Source: Neelides folsomi (lineage: Eukaryota; Arthropoda; Collembola; Neelipleona; Neelidae). Taken from it: 64,000 nucleotides of DNA. Shown piece by piece: positions 1-10,272 of this stretch. The notes beneath the pieces are model-generated. The model was not told where the DNA came from, ran no database searches, and saw only the letters and a program-made list of their open reading frames with translations. Each line of letters opens with the position of its first letter. Within the stretch, counting starts at the first letter, position 1. The stretch is taken from the NCBI GenBank assembly GCA_034687125.1, contig JAQGBZ010000132.1, positions 1 through 64,000 of the forward strand, read 5' to 3'. A program made the position numbers and the translations under genes.

Positions 1-675
1 AAAATCATTTAATTTAATATTTTTTTAATATTAATATTTTAAAAAATCTTTCATTCAATTATTTAAAATTTAAAATCATTTGTACAGTAAAAACTCAATT
101 AGAGCGTAATTGAAAGTGTAAAGAATAAGAAAAATTGTCATAATTGAGTATGAATGGAAAATCGCACTTTAATTCAAAATTAGTCAGAAGGTCGCAACTC
201 TTATTTTTACATACATTCCTTGTAGAAAGATGCATATGAAATAACAAAGGATTTTCAATATCTATAGCAGAATTTTAATATCTTTATTGACACTTGTTAA
301 TTATATATTTATAATATTTAGTAAATATGAATAAATTTACTTTTCTTTCAAATATATTGAAAAATCAATCGGCTCTGATGAAATATCTTAAATGAAAATG
401 TTTAAAAATACGCATATACGCGATATTTCAAAAATGTTTTGTTATAAAGTAAAAATTATGTCACTTTGTTAATAATGGGACGCGTTGTATTTTAACATCA
501 CTTTATCTTTATGATAATATTTTGGTCGAAAAAGCTTAAAAACATAGCACAGATACAATACATATAAGTACATAAATATTCAAAAGATAACAATAGCCTG
601 AATATGGAATGAAAATGACGTCTAAAATTATCATAGGTAATTAACGAGATGTAAGGGGGGGATGAGGAATGAATT
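1..675. other. Non-coding AT-rich flank
   Basis: No recognisable exon on either strand. It is the 3' flank of the minus-strand gene that ends at 676. A short G run sits at about 654-661. Confidence 0.6.
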
Positions 676-1463
676 TTAAACAGTCAATTGATATAAGTTG
701 ACAGAAACAAAGTTCCGAGTTGGCTCTTCATTGTCCAAGCAAGTTAAAGGTGTTTCAATATAGATTTGGTAAATATTTTGAGACCTCGGTAGACCGTAGT
801 TGTTCGAAATTCCAAGTGAAGGACTTTTCATGTCGATAGCACTTTCTCCCCATCCTTCAAACTATTAAAATATAACATATCGTACATTTAAGTTTTTTGT
901 ACATATTATGTCAATAAATATCTGTATATATCAATAAAACACTCAATACTCACCGCAAGCCTATTAAAACCTCCAGTGTTACATACGAGATAAACGATTT
1001 TTCTAACCGGTTCGCATGTTTCCAAAACCAATCTCTTAACAAAGTTCAAATCGTGTCTATTAAAAATATAAAACTAAAATTAAATTAACATTTATGTAAT
1101 TGTGTATAATAAATAAAGTTGATTATAATTTAGGTATTTCATATTTACATAACACAGTCTAAATTATTGAATACATTAATAAATTAAACAAACTTAATCT
1201 CACCTCAATTGTACAGTAATTGGATTTACACTATAGGTGTTTACAGGAAAGATATCTCCAAAATAAGGGCTCACAACGGATTGATCTGACTTGTATCTTG
1301 TCCTATTTAAATCCATTTTAAAAGTTACTTTACGACTATGAAAACAAACTTTAGATAGAACCCTTTTCTTTCTCTCTTGATGGTAAAATGGCACAAATTG
1401 GGTACGTCTGTAATTATACTCATTAACAACGCAATTCAAATGCATTCTGAATTTGGTCTCCAT
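676..1463 (-). CDS. Unrecognised 182-aa protein, three exons
   Basis: I do not recognise this protein. Exons in transcription order are 1204-1463, 954-1056 and 676-861. The two introns are GT-AG with phases 2 and 0, and total CDS is 549 nt, exactly 183 codons with the stop. The start is the ATG at 1463. No signal peptide or membrane segment is visible. The first exon is rich in Tyr, Arg and Asn. The middle exon carries a Cys-Glu-Pro-Val and then a VYLVCNTGG stretch, and the last opens with FEGWGES. The spacing of aromatic and basic residues recalls small axonemal or ciliary microtubule-associated proteins, but that is only an impression. Consistent splice phases across three exons are the main argument that the gene is real. 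Extra 5' exons beyond 1463 are possible. Confidence 0.6.
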
Positions 1464-3017
1464 TATGTTGGAAAGTATGAGTACTATGTAAATGATAGCT
1501 AATCACTTTTACAAATATTACTACCTATTACTCAAAGGCTGAATTTGTAAAATATTTATCTAAAAGCAACTATCCGTAGCTTCATTCAAAACAAACTTTT
1601 TGCATAGAAATGAAAGTCCAGTGAAGATACAAAATGCCTTCTAGCTATAGTCACCCACCCTCCGATTTGACCGTTTGGGACTTTTATTTAAAAATAGCTA
1701 TTTATTTGTATTGGATAGCCACATGGGAGAAATCGACTTTTATTTCTTACTTTAAAATCATAATATCTAGGTACCTACATAAATATAAGTTCAAGTTATA
1801 AGCTTTTTGAAGTTAAGATGGTTTGATATTTGATTATAGTTATACGAGTTAGTAAATACGTACTAAATTACAATATTAGATATTAGACACGTCAATTTGC
1901 CTAGGTATAATTTGCCTAGCTTATCTCTAAGTTAGTCAGAAAGTTTGAAGATTAATAATTTAGTTTATTCTCTGTCCTGCTGATTTCCCATCTAGTTATT
2001 ACCCGCTATACGCTGTGTTAAATTCTATTAAATGGCTAACTATGCGACTGGGTCTCATAATGACCACATCATATATGCATAAAGAAAAGTGAGGCATTAA
2101 AAAGCTCCGTATTCCAGCTTCCTTCCCTATCAATTTCCCCATTTCCCTTTCTTCGTGAATGTAAAGGAAGACTTCTCATGTTGTGGGTCTTGAAGAGTCT
2201 GTGAGATTCGAGGGGGCGAATCCATTAACCGGCCACCTCCCTCGAATGAGACAGGTGGAGGGGAGACTTCAGGACACGGGTGAATTACACACTTCTTCGT
2301 GTCGCGGCCGCGTCTTCCTCGTCCCTTGTTTTAAGAGGAGCACAGGTGGAGGGAAAAAATATATTGATAGCGAAAACTAATTTGAGAATACGAAGATCCG
2401 CTTTTTGCAATTTACTTTTTATTCTTTTGACTCATTTACATATAAGAATAACATGACCTATGATTTTATACTTTTTATTTATTTATGATTATTTTATTTT
2501 ATGCTTATTTTATTCCAATAACTATATACGATCGAATTTTATGTTTATATTATGATGATTTTAAATACATTGTTGAATCATTTATTTGATCTATTGTTCT
2601 GAGTTATTGGGCATTTTGCATTAAACTTTGGGCAAATCTGGAACGTTTTGAACCAAATTGGTAATATTTTGATCTAGCCCCCCCCCCCCCATTCCCAATT
2701 CCTGGATCCGCCCCTGCGCAGGATATAGTATGTTATCTTATATTTATAAACTTTTTCTGGTTCAAACCTCTCTCTTATAACAAAATCAAATGCCATTATA
2801 ATATAATAAGTACCATACATTTACATCATTTCTATTGGAATATTTAAAAATGTATCTTGGTTATTTGGATAAATATTTAGTTAATTGTTCACGATTAAGC
2901 TAAAGATTATTAAGTTAATGTTAAAATCATTATAAATTGAAAGAGTGTTGATTTGAGTGTGTAATTAAAAGAAGAGTGTGGGAGAGTTGAAATTACTTTT
3001 CCACTTTTTGATTTTAG
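1464..3017. other. Intergenic stretch
   Basis: No exon is recognised. A GC-richer patch at about 2190-2350 stands out from the AT-rich surroundings but has no coding match I can name. A run of 13 C residues and a transposon-end-like motif lie at 2678-2716 and are listed separately. Confidence 0.5.
2678..2716 (-). mobile_element. Possible DNA-transposon end next to a C13 tract
   Basis: Bases 2678-2690 are 13 consecutive C. Bases 2701-2716 read, on the minus strand, CAGGGGCGGATCCAGG. That motif resembles the CAGGGG-type termini of some hAT-like cut-and-paste elements. I found no partner terminus in the window, so this may be a solo end or chance. Confidence 0.25.
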
Positions 3018-3313
3018 GGAGAGTTGTGTCGGGCTACAGAGTGAGACGAGACTTTACGAGTGGGAAAGATCAATGGACGCTCATTGGGAAAAAGAATCCA
3101 ATGAGACCTCAAATGTTTTATCCAGTTGAGACGAATATGACTGTCGTGAAAGGAGACACTTTGGTAACAAATGCTCTAATTATAATTAAAGGACTTATAA
3201 TTAAAGATCAAAAGTCTCATTAACTTTTCCTTGTGGAAATAAAATAATTAATTTTGTTTTCAGGCTGCTAGATGTACAATGGTTAGTACACGGTCGAGAA
3301 TCACAAGAATAGG
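3018..3313 (+). pseudogene. Orphan exon pair of peptidylglycine alpha-hydroxylating monooxygenase (PHM/PAM)
   Basis: PHM is the copper enzyme that starts C-terminal amidation of neuropeptides in secretory vesicles. Two open exons are visible. Exon 3018-3163 contains VVSGYRVR, then QWTLIGKK, then QMFYPVETN and KGDTL. Exon 3264-3313 begins AARCTM and ends at RITRIG before GT. They have clean AG and GT borders, a phase-0 junction and no stop or frameshift. They match the family order 'SGYRVR...QWTLIGR...FYPV...GDLLAARC', the segment just before the GTSSDEMC copper-site region. I find neither the upstream catalytic exons (first copper-binding histidines) nor the downstream GTSSDEMC exon nearby; an antisense protease gene begins 270 bp further on. 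It is probably a duplicated fragment or gene relic. An intact gene with very long introns leaving the window cannot be excluded. Confidence 0.7.
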
Positions 3314-3580
3314 GTAAGGATTTTAATTTACAATTTAAGTTTAAATGGAATTTAAGTTAACTGAATTTAAATAATTGTGACGCTTTATAAATAAATAATT
3401 ACTGTTAATTATAAATTATTGTGCATGCTTAATTGACAATTGCGGTAAATAAATGATCACGAGTTTCTTTTAATTATCAACTGTATTTATTAAACATTGT
3501 CAAGCCATAAAACTTATAAACTTAACTTTAAAATTTTTTCATTTTTCATTTTTGATTGAATAAATTATTAGGTAATAATT

Positions 3581-6500
3581 TTATTCCCTAACTGAATCTA
3601 AAATCCATTTAAGGTATTTTCTAACTTTTGTGTAAACCACCGGAGCCTCTCCTTCACCGCAATCTGATCGACCAAATGAAACAATTCCAACTTGGAAAGT
3701 TCGAGCAGACATTTTGGCTGGAGATCCGGTCATTGTAAGAGGACCGCTAATTATAATAATTAACATTTAATTTAAATCGTCATTAAATTATTAAAGCATC
3801 ATTAAATCTTACCCGCTATCCCCCTGACACGAATCTTGACCTTTTTGACCTCCGGCACACATCTAATAATTTTAATCACAATTAGCTAAATTGTCATTTT
3901 TTTGAAATTTTGTGTTTTCTTAAATTGATTAAAAAGTGAATAAAATTATATAATTAGTTAATGTTAATGTTAAATATAATGTTACTTGATTAGCGCCAAC
4001 ATTAACATCTTTGAATATGCTTCTGCAAACTGCAGGAGAAGTTAAGGGAACTTTCACATATTGCAAAGTTGTACTTCCAATATTCTCATCTGGGAAAGAT
4101 AAAACGCAAAATGAATTAAAAATTTTAATTCAGCCACGAATTGAACATTAAGTTTAGGATTAACAATTTAACATAAGAAGATAAATAAAGATGAAGTTAA
4201 AGTTAAATGAAGTTAAAGTGAATAATTTTGCAATTTAAATTGTTTTTTACTATTCGTAGTTTTTCCCCAACCGGCCACGAAAGCTTCGAGTGTTTTGTAA
4301 TTTGGACTTTGTTCAAGATTCGTTTTCAAATTGTATTCTTTAACAAAGGGAAGACAAATTGGTCTCGTGAAATCTGAAAAAGACGATTTACAATTATAAT
4401 TCACATTTATAAAAGCGGCGATTCCCCAAAAAACTATCATAACCACCCTAAGCATTTAATAATTTAATTATAAATAAATATAATTTTTTACTTTAAATGT
4501 TGTTTTTTAAGATTAAATGCGTGGTGGACAATTGGTTTATTGAAAAATTTGAATTCATGGAAAAAGGGTGATTTATCCAATGGATGAATCAACAAGAGCT
4601 AAACCTGTTTGACCACAACTTTGTCATCATCTTCATCCATAAAGAATAAAGAGGAAAGAAGATGGAACTTTATATAAACTTCTATTCATAGAGATCCAAC
4701 TTGGTTCATTATAATAAATTCATAATAAATATTAACAATAACCTTTGAAGCCTTTGACGCAAAAAGTGCGAAATGAAAATATTCATCAGATCTGAACCTT
4801 CATTATTGCAGAAACTGTCGAGCGTAAAACAAGTCGATCAGATGTGTTATAAAATATTTTTAATTCTTTTATTTTTTATATTTGAATCTCAAGGTGAGAT
4901 ATTATCTTTATATATATATAATTAACATACTATTATTTTAACTAACGTACTGCTATTTTAAATAATACAATATACTGTTATTTAATTGCTTAAATGTTAA
5001 TAGCAGATTTTACTTTAATTGATTTTAATAATTATATTTATAATAATCTTAAATTTTTCCTTAGGTCAAGGTTTGCTTGGAGGTGGAGGATTATTAGGTC
5101 TTGGAATTGGTAATTTAAAAAAATATAAATTATTATATTGGACATTGGATTAATTGGAACAAAATTTAAATAAACTATTTTAATTAATTCAGGTGGTGGA
5201 AGTAAACCAAAACAAGGAGGGAGCAAAAATGGAATTTTAAATTTAAATCTCGGTGAAGTTCTCCCAATCCTCCCATTAAATGTCAATGTTGGAAATAGCC
5301 GAAATGGAAATCCCGAAGTGTGCGGATCAAATGGAGACAAATGTGCACCTGAAGGATATCTCCAAAGTTTAGGAATTAATTGGAATGAAAAAACCTATTT
5401 TAATAAATCAGGTGTTGTCATTCCAGACAAAGAAAAAGGCGAACCAAGATTTTACTTTGTTGGTCATAATCAGGTAATTTTAATTAATTACACTTCTAAT
5501 TAATTTAATTAGTTAAAATTTTAAAATTTTAATAATAAAAAAAATTTTTCTTGGTTCTAAAAATTTTATTCTTATTATTTTATATTTTAATTTTTGAATA
5601 AAAAGGCGAATGGAATATTTGGTGATTGCATCACACCAAAGAATGAACTTGGCCATTGCCGTCACCTTCGTCATTGTGTCCAAGATTCCTTTAAGAATGA
5701 CTATGCGACCTTTGTTAAATATTCGTGTGTGATTGAGGGGACTTACATTGGAACTTGTTGTCCTTACAACAAACTTCCGGTTCAATTTGGCGAAGATGAG
5801 CCAACAAATCCCAAACCAACTCGTCGGCCAAATAAACCCAGCAGAAGTTCAAGGCGAACCACAAGACGACCATATCCACTCAAAACAACATTTGGAGGAA
5901 GGGAATGTGGAATTAGCGAAAAACAAATTTCAAGAGTTGTCGGAGGAAGAAAAGCTGATCCAAAAGCATGGCCATGGATGGGTAAAATATTTAATCATAA
6001 TAATACCACAATCATTAATTAATTATAATTAATTTTTTTAGTTAATTAATAATTAAATTATTTTTTATAGCTGCTCTTTTAAGACAAGATAGGGGAGATG
6101 AGTAAGTGGGATTAAAATTCACAAGTTGATTAAATCCAGCAACAACAAACTAATAATTTTTGTTGTAAACTTTTTTAATAGAATAATTAACTTAAATTTA
6201 ATTGATTTTTTGACATTTAGTGATTCTCGTGCTGGTCAATATTGTGGAGGAGTTTTAATTTCAGAATTTCATATATTGACAGCTAGTCATTGTGTTGATG
6301 GGTAATTAAAATTAAGTAAAAATTTACAATTTTCAATTAAGAAAATTGTATATTTATTGTATATATTATTGTAAATGGTAATTAATTAAAATCATTCAAT
6401 TTTAGTTTAGAAATTAAAGACATAAGGATTCGACTAGGAGAATATGACTTTGCAAATTTCAATGGAACAAGTACGAAGGATTTTGAAATCACGCAAATCC

Positions 6501-9280
6501 ATATTCATGAAAAATTTAACAAGTAAATTATTGATTCTAATTCTTATTAACTTTAAGATACCTAGTTATTATTTATAATATAAGTAAAGAATGTAAATGT
6601 AGTTGCATCTTTAAATATGATTAAAATTAATTTTTTATACTTCACCAGATACACTTATGAGAACGACATTGCGATTTTAACTCTGGGGAAATCCGCATAT
6701 TACAACAATGAAATTCGTCCCATTTGCCTTCCACCACCCAGGGAGACTTTTGAGAATCAAATTGGCGTTGTTACTGGATGGGGAACAATATAGTCAGACA
6801 CCATACAAACATACAAACACAATCCCACAATATATAATTTACCTGACCAAATGTTGAATTAAATAACTTATTTTATACTGTTTATTTGTATTAGTTATGG
6901 TGGTCCGCATTCAGACGTTTTAATGGAAGTCTTAGTTCCAGTTTGGAATCAACAAGATTGTGTGGATGCTTACACTCAACCAATTCTGGTAAAAATAAAT
7001 TCAGAAAATACATTCAGGAAATGTATTACTTATACTTACATATACAGGGTGGGCCATAAGTTGCTTTCTTTTTTAAATAAACAATCGTACTCCTTCGACA
7101 AGAAATAGAACGAAAAATTTTGGCTTGCGCTACCTTCCTTTATTTCGCATTCATCAAACGAAAATTTGCGGCTGCCGAGAGGAAAAAAGAAATGCAAAGC
7201 CCAACCAAGATTTTTCGTTCCATTTCCTGTCAGGGGAGTATAACAAAAAAGCAACTTATGGCCCACCCTGTATAATTATTCTTTATCCTGCTTAATATTT
7301 GCTAAAATATCTATTATAAAACAATTAATTTTAATTGTGATTGTCCATGAAAATAGAAAACGAATTTATGTGCGGGAGTGAGATCTGGAGGCAGAGATTC
7401 ATGTCAAGGGGATTCAGGTAAGAATTTGTTAACAATTAAATGGGATTTAAATAGGATGTTAAATATAATTGATATTTAATTATGATATTAATTATATTTT
7501 AATTGGAATTAAGGAGGTCCGCTCCAAACGGAAGTTCAAGGGAGATGGGCAACAATTGGCGTTGTCTCGTGGGGAATTCGATGTGCAGAACCAGGATTTC
7601 CCGGTGTTTATACAAGAATCACTTTATATAATGATTGGATTGGAAATATTATACAATAATTATAATTAAGTGAATTATTATAAAAAATAGCATAATTAAA
7701 ATGATTAAGAAGAAGGGTAACTAAACATTTAACGTTTATTATTTAATAATATGAAATAAAAGAATTAATTTAAATGGAAAAATAAAAGATTTTTCTTACA
7801 TGAAGTGAGATTTACATCTCTGTCCAATCTCACAAGAGCAATGTCATCACCAGTTCCGATCACATCACGATTGTAATGAGGATGAATGACGATTTCTTCA
7901 AATCCGAAATTCAGTGATTTACTGCATTCGATGATTTGAGTCTTTTGGTCTAAACTTGTATATTCAATGCATTCATTCTCAACGTTTTCATCCGTTTCGG
8001 CCAACTGCACATCATGCCTTGCAAATTAAATATGAAAAATTAAATATTAATTAATTAAAGTTAATTAATTATTCCATCTAATAAATGTAATTTATGTTTA
8101 ATTTATTTAATTGGCTAATTAATTTAATTACAGTTTAAAACTCAGTTCCTTAAAGCAATGAGCCGCAGTGAGGATATATCGTTTGTTAATCAAAGTTCCT
8201 CCACAGGCATAAATCACATTTGTCCCATTGTCATCTGTTAGAATTTAATTAAAAAAAATAATTTATTTCTAATTAATTCATTATAATTAATTGTAATTAA
8301 TTTACTTGAGAATCCAAGTCTTGCCATCCATGGATTGTCACCAGGTTTAGCTGTGATACCCCCGATGATTCGATTTGAACTGAACGTTTGACCGCAACTG
8401 GGTGGAAACAATTTGAATCTTTTGTGTCCGCTGTGGTCAACCGCCGTTTCAACTGTTTCATTGTAAGATGTGAGCGGACAGCAAACCTTGAACAAATAAA
8501 ACATTTGAAATTACATATATGAAAGAAATTATTACAGGTTCAAAATAAACACAATTTTATATAATAAACACAATTATTTAAAGATCAAAATTTAATAATT
8601 GTAAATTTTAATTGTATTTAATAATTACAATAATTAAATGTATTTTTATATGAGTGTAATAAACATGTATTTTTTTAATACTTGGCGTGTGTCGGCGGAA
8701 TCTTGGCATAAGGCGCGTTTAAGCCCTTGGAAATCTTTTGTTTTTAATAATTTGTAGAGTGGAGGGCATTTCCGCAATTTTGACTGCAAATTAATGCAAA
8801 TTCCATCTTCGTTGGTTTTGGTCAAACAGGGAATGGAATCCTCGGTGTGTTTTATTCGATCTTCAATAAATTCAACTAATAAATAATCAAAGATTAATTA
8901 AAATTAAAAAATGGCTTAAACTATCTGTAGATAAGATTAAAAATGGTTTAAACTTTATTAGAATAAATATTAATTCTTAATTCTGCTCATATTTATTTTA
9001 ATTATAATATTTAACTATATTTTACAAATTAATTTAAAAAGATCAGACAATCTAAATTGCTTTTAACTTTGAAAAATTTAATAATGAAGATCATCTTGTT
9101 AAACAAGAGACATGATTTTTAACAATTTTTAATTATTTTTCTCGATATAATTATTTTCCATTAATTAAACTTGTTGATCGAATTACCTGATTCCGAGCGC
9201 ACTACGTTTATAAAAACGAGAGTAATGGAATAAATAAGAAGCCAAACTCGTCCTTTTCCACAATTATTAAAATCCAACAT
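3581..9280 (-). CDS. Clip-domain serine protease A (CLIPB/easter-like), host of a nested gene
   Basis: Secreted trypsin-like zymogen. Exons in order: 9187-9280, 8682-8875, 8306-8486, 8132-8234, 7800-8017, 4251-4373, 3986-4089, 3813-3862, 3581-3746; 1233 nt in total, 410 aa, all phases compatible. Residues 1-31 form a signal peptide after the ATG at 9280. A six-cysteine clip domain spans about C48-C99 and ends VCCP. Activation should occur at R135, before IIGG. The catalytic triad is His182 (TAAHC), Asp249 (DDIALV) and Ser355 (GDSGG), with Asp349 at the S1 base, giving trypsin specificity. The Cys-containing insert and [12 protein letters not shown] after the His exon are typical of easter/prophenoloxidase-activating proteases (CLIPB). 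Likely role, inferred from family: an extracellular Toll or melanisation cascade. The fifth intron (4374-7799) contains protease B on the opposite strand; the join [12 protein letters not shown] across it is phase-exact. A candidate poly(A) signal lies at 3486-3491. Confidence 0.9.
4671..4678 (+). promoter_or_regulatory. Candidate TATA box of protease B
   Basis: TATATAAA lies about 165 bp upstream of the chosen ATG (4842). That leaves room for a start site near 4700 and a short 5' UTR. In AT-rich DNA such a match can be chance. Confidence 0.3.
4842..7659 (+). CDS. Clip-domain serine protease B (CLIPD/proclotting-like), nested in an intron of protease A
   Basis: Exons: 4842-4893, 5065-5109, 5193-5473, 5606-5981, 6071-6101, 6221-6301, 6406-6522, 6649-6792, 6895-6988, 7357-7417, 7514-7659; 1428 nt, 475 aa. 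A hydrophobic signal peptide starts at ATG 4842; an in-frame ATG at 4773 would add 23 residues and bury the signal, so I prefer 4842. A glycine-rich leader (about 18-45) and a Cys-containing block (from C75) precede the clip domain (C134-C178, ending TCCP). A Pro/Arg/Thr-rich linker leads to the activation site at R236 before VVGG, followed by the AWPWMAAL stretch seen in CLIPD/proclotting-type proteases. Catalytic residues are His285, Asp334 and Ser427; Asp421 gives trypsin specificity. Exon 8 uses donor GTCAGA just after ATATA; without splicing the frame hits TAG. The whole gene lies antisense inside the 3.4-kb fifth intron of protease A. Confidence 0.9.
7043..7272. mobile_element. 230-bp palindromic MITE (long form) in the ninth intron of protease B
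   Basis: Both ends read TACAGGGTGGGCC toward the centre, flanked by TA. Internally the arms keep pairing: GAACGAAAAAT on the left is matched by ATTTTTCGTTC on the right. The element is therefore a near-complete hairpin with arms of about 90 bp. It looks like the parent form of the six shorter copies in the window. The TA insertion site and CAGGGTG-type ends suggest mobilisation by a mariner-like transposase (inference). Confidence 0.8.
7755..7760 (+). terminator. Candidate poly(A) signal of protease B
   Basis: AATAAA 96 bp after the stop codon of protease B and only 39 bp before the splice donor of the host gene's fifth exon (GT at 7799-7798 on the minus strand). Other A-rich hexamers nearby make this choice uncertain. 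Confidence 0.4.
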
Positions 9281-9931
9281 TTTTGGCCCCAATTTTCCTC
9301 ACAAACTCACAATGTGGAAGTGTGTTGGAAATCTTGAAAGTAAACTTGATCTCTAAATGATGACGCTCAACCACAGGCAAATAATTTTTCCAAATCCAAT
9401 TTCTTGTCTTTTCCTTCTTTGTTTTGACCCTGAGACCCCGAACCTCTCTGTTAACAATAAACGCGTTGAGGAGTTTGGGAAAATTCTCAAGTCCATCAGC
9501 GGTCAAAAGAAACTTCTTTCTTATTCATTAAACATTCACTAAAGGAAACTGGAAATAAATGGACAAACCCAAATGAATTTTAATTAAGCAATTTGATCAT
9601 TTTAATAATAATTAACATTACAATCTTGATTAAAACCAGATCTTAATAAAACTCTTATTTTATCCTTATCCTTTTATTATTCATTTAAATACCATAAGAC
9701 ATTTAATACTTACAGGCTTAAACTTAGATTATCTTTATGAATCCACTACCTTTTATTTTATCTTAATAATCTTGTTTTATCATCAAAGAGGATTTTACCA
9801 TTTTTCTCATGAGAACTCGTTAGGGATAAAACGCGGTTGAGCCAATTTGATGCATCATTTTTCATACGAATAATGCGAAGATAAATTCATATACATGCAG
9901 ATACATTCATTCCATCCATGGTGGGATTTTA

Positions 9932-10096
9932 ATGAAGAGAGAAAAAGTTAATTTGATGGATGAACGACGTCGAAGTCAAATGATTTCACAAATTCCCTTG
10001 AGAGCATCTTTTTGGTTCTTTGTGTTATTTTGTATATATTTTGTTGGAAAAATGAAGAAACAAGTTTGGTCTGATCCACCACAAGAGTCAGGATGA
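9932..10096 (+). other. Short open frame with one membrane segment, unproven
   Basis: An ATG-started 54-codon frame with a basic N-terminus (MKREKV), a hydrophobic stretch (FWFFVLFCIYFVG) and a basic flank, then a stop. The shape is that of a type II signal anchor. No splice donor follows in frame and there is no homology I can name. It could be a micropeptide, a 5' exon of an unseen transcript, or chance. Confidence 0.15.
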
Positions 10097-10192
10097 GTTC
10101 ATTTGGGGAACATTGGGCCCATCAACTATTCTTACAACGTCACCTTCGGTTGGAGTTGAAAAAAACACTTCATTTATTTTTTTAACCTCATA

Positions 10193-10272
10193 TACAGGGT
10201 GGGCCATAAGTTGCTTTATTTTCTATATAAACAATCAAATAAAAAAGAAAGCGGTTTATAGCCCACCTTGTA
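10193..10272. mobile_element. 80-bp palindromic MITE
   Basis: Starts TACAGGGTGGGCC and ends in its diverged inverse (GCCCACCTTGTA), inserted at TA. The core AAACAATC is shared with the copies at 7043, 14729 and 54645. Confidence 0.75.

Noticed and set aside
3581-4455. A stand-alone truncated serine protease lacking His and Asp
   Set aside because: Its first exon joins in phase to the exon ending at 7800, so it is the 3' half of protease A, not a pseudogene.
4560-4620. Possible Asp-containing protease exon on the minus strand near the 3' half of protease A
   Set aside because: The match to the DIALVRL motif fails (reads TGLALVDSS), and the real Asp exon is at 7800-8017.
4773-4841. Earlier in-frame ATG for protease B
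   Set aside because: It would put 23 polar residues ahead of the signal peptide. The ATG at 4842 gives a normal secretory start, though the upstream one cannot be excluded without a 5' end.
6785-6795. In-frame TAG in protease B suggesting a pseudogene
   Set aside because: A GT donor just before the stop splices in phase to 6895 and restores the family sequence.
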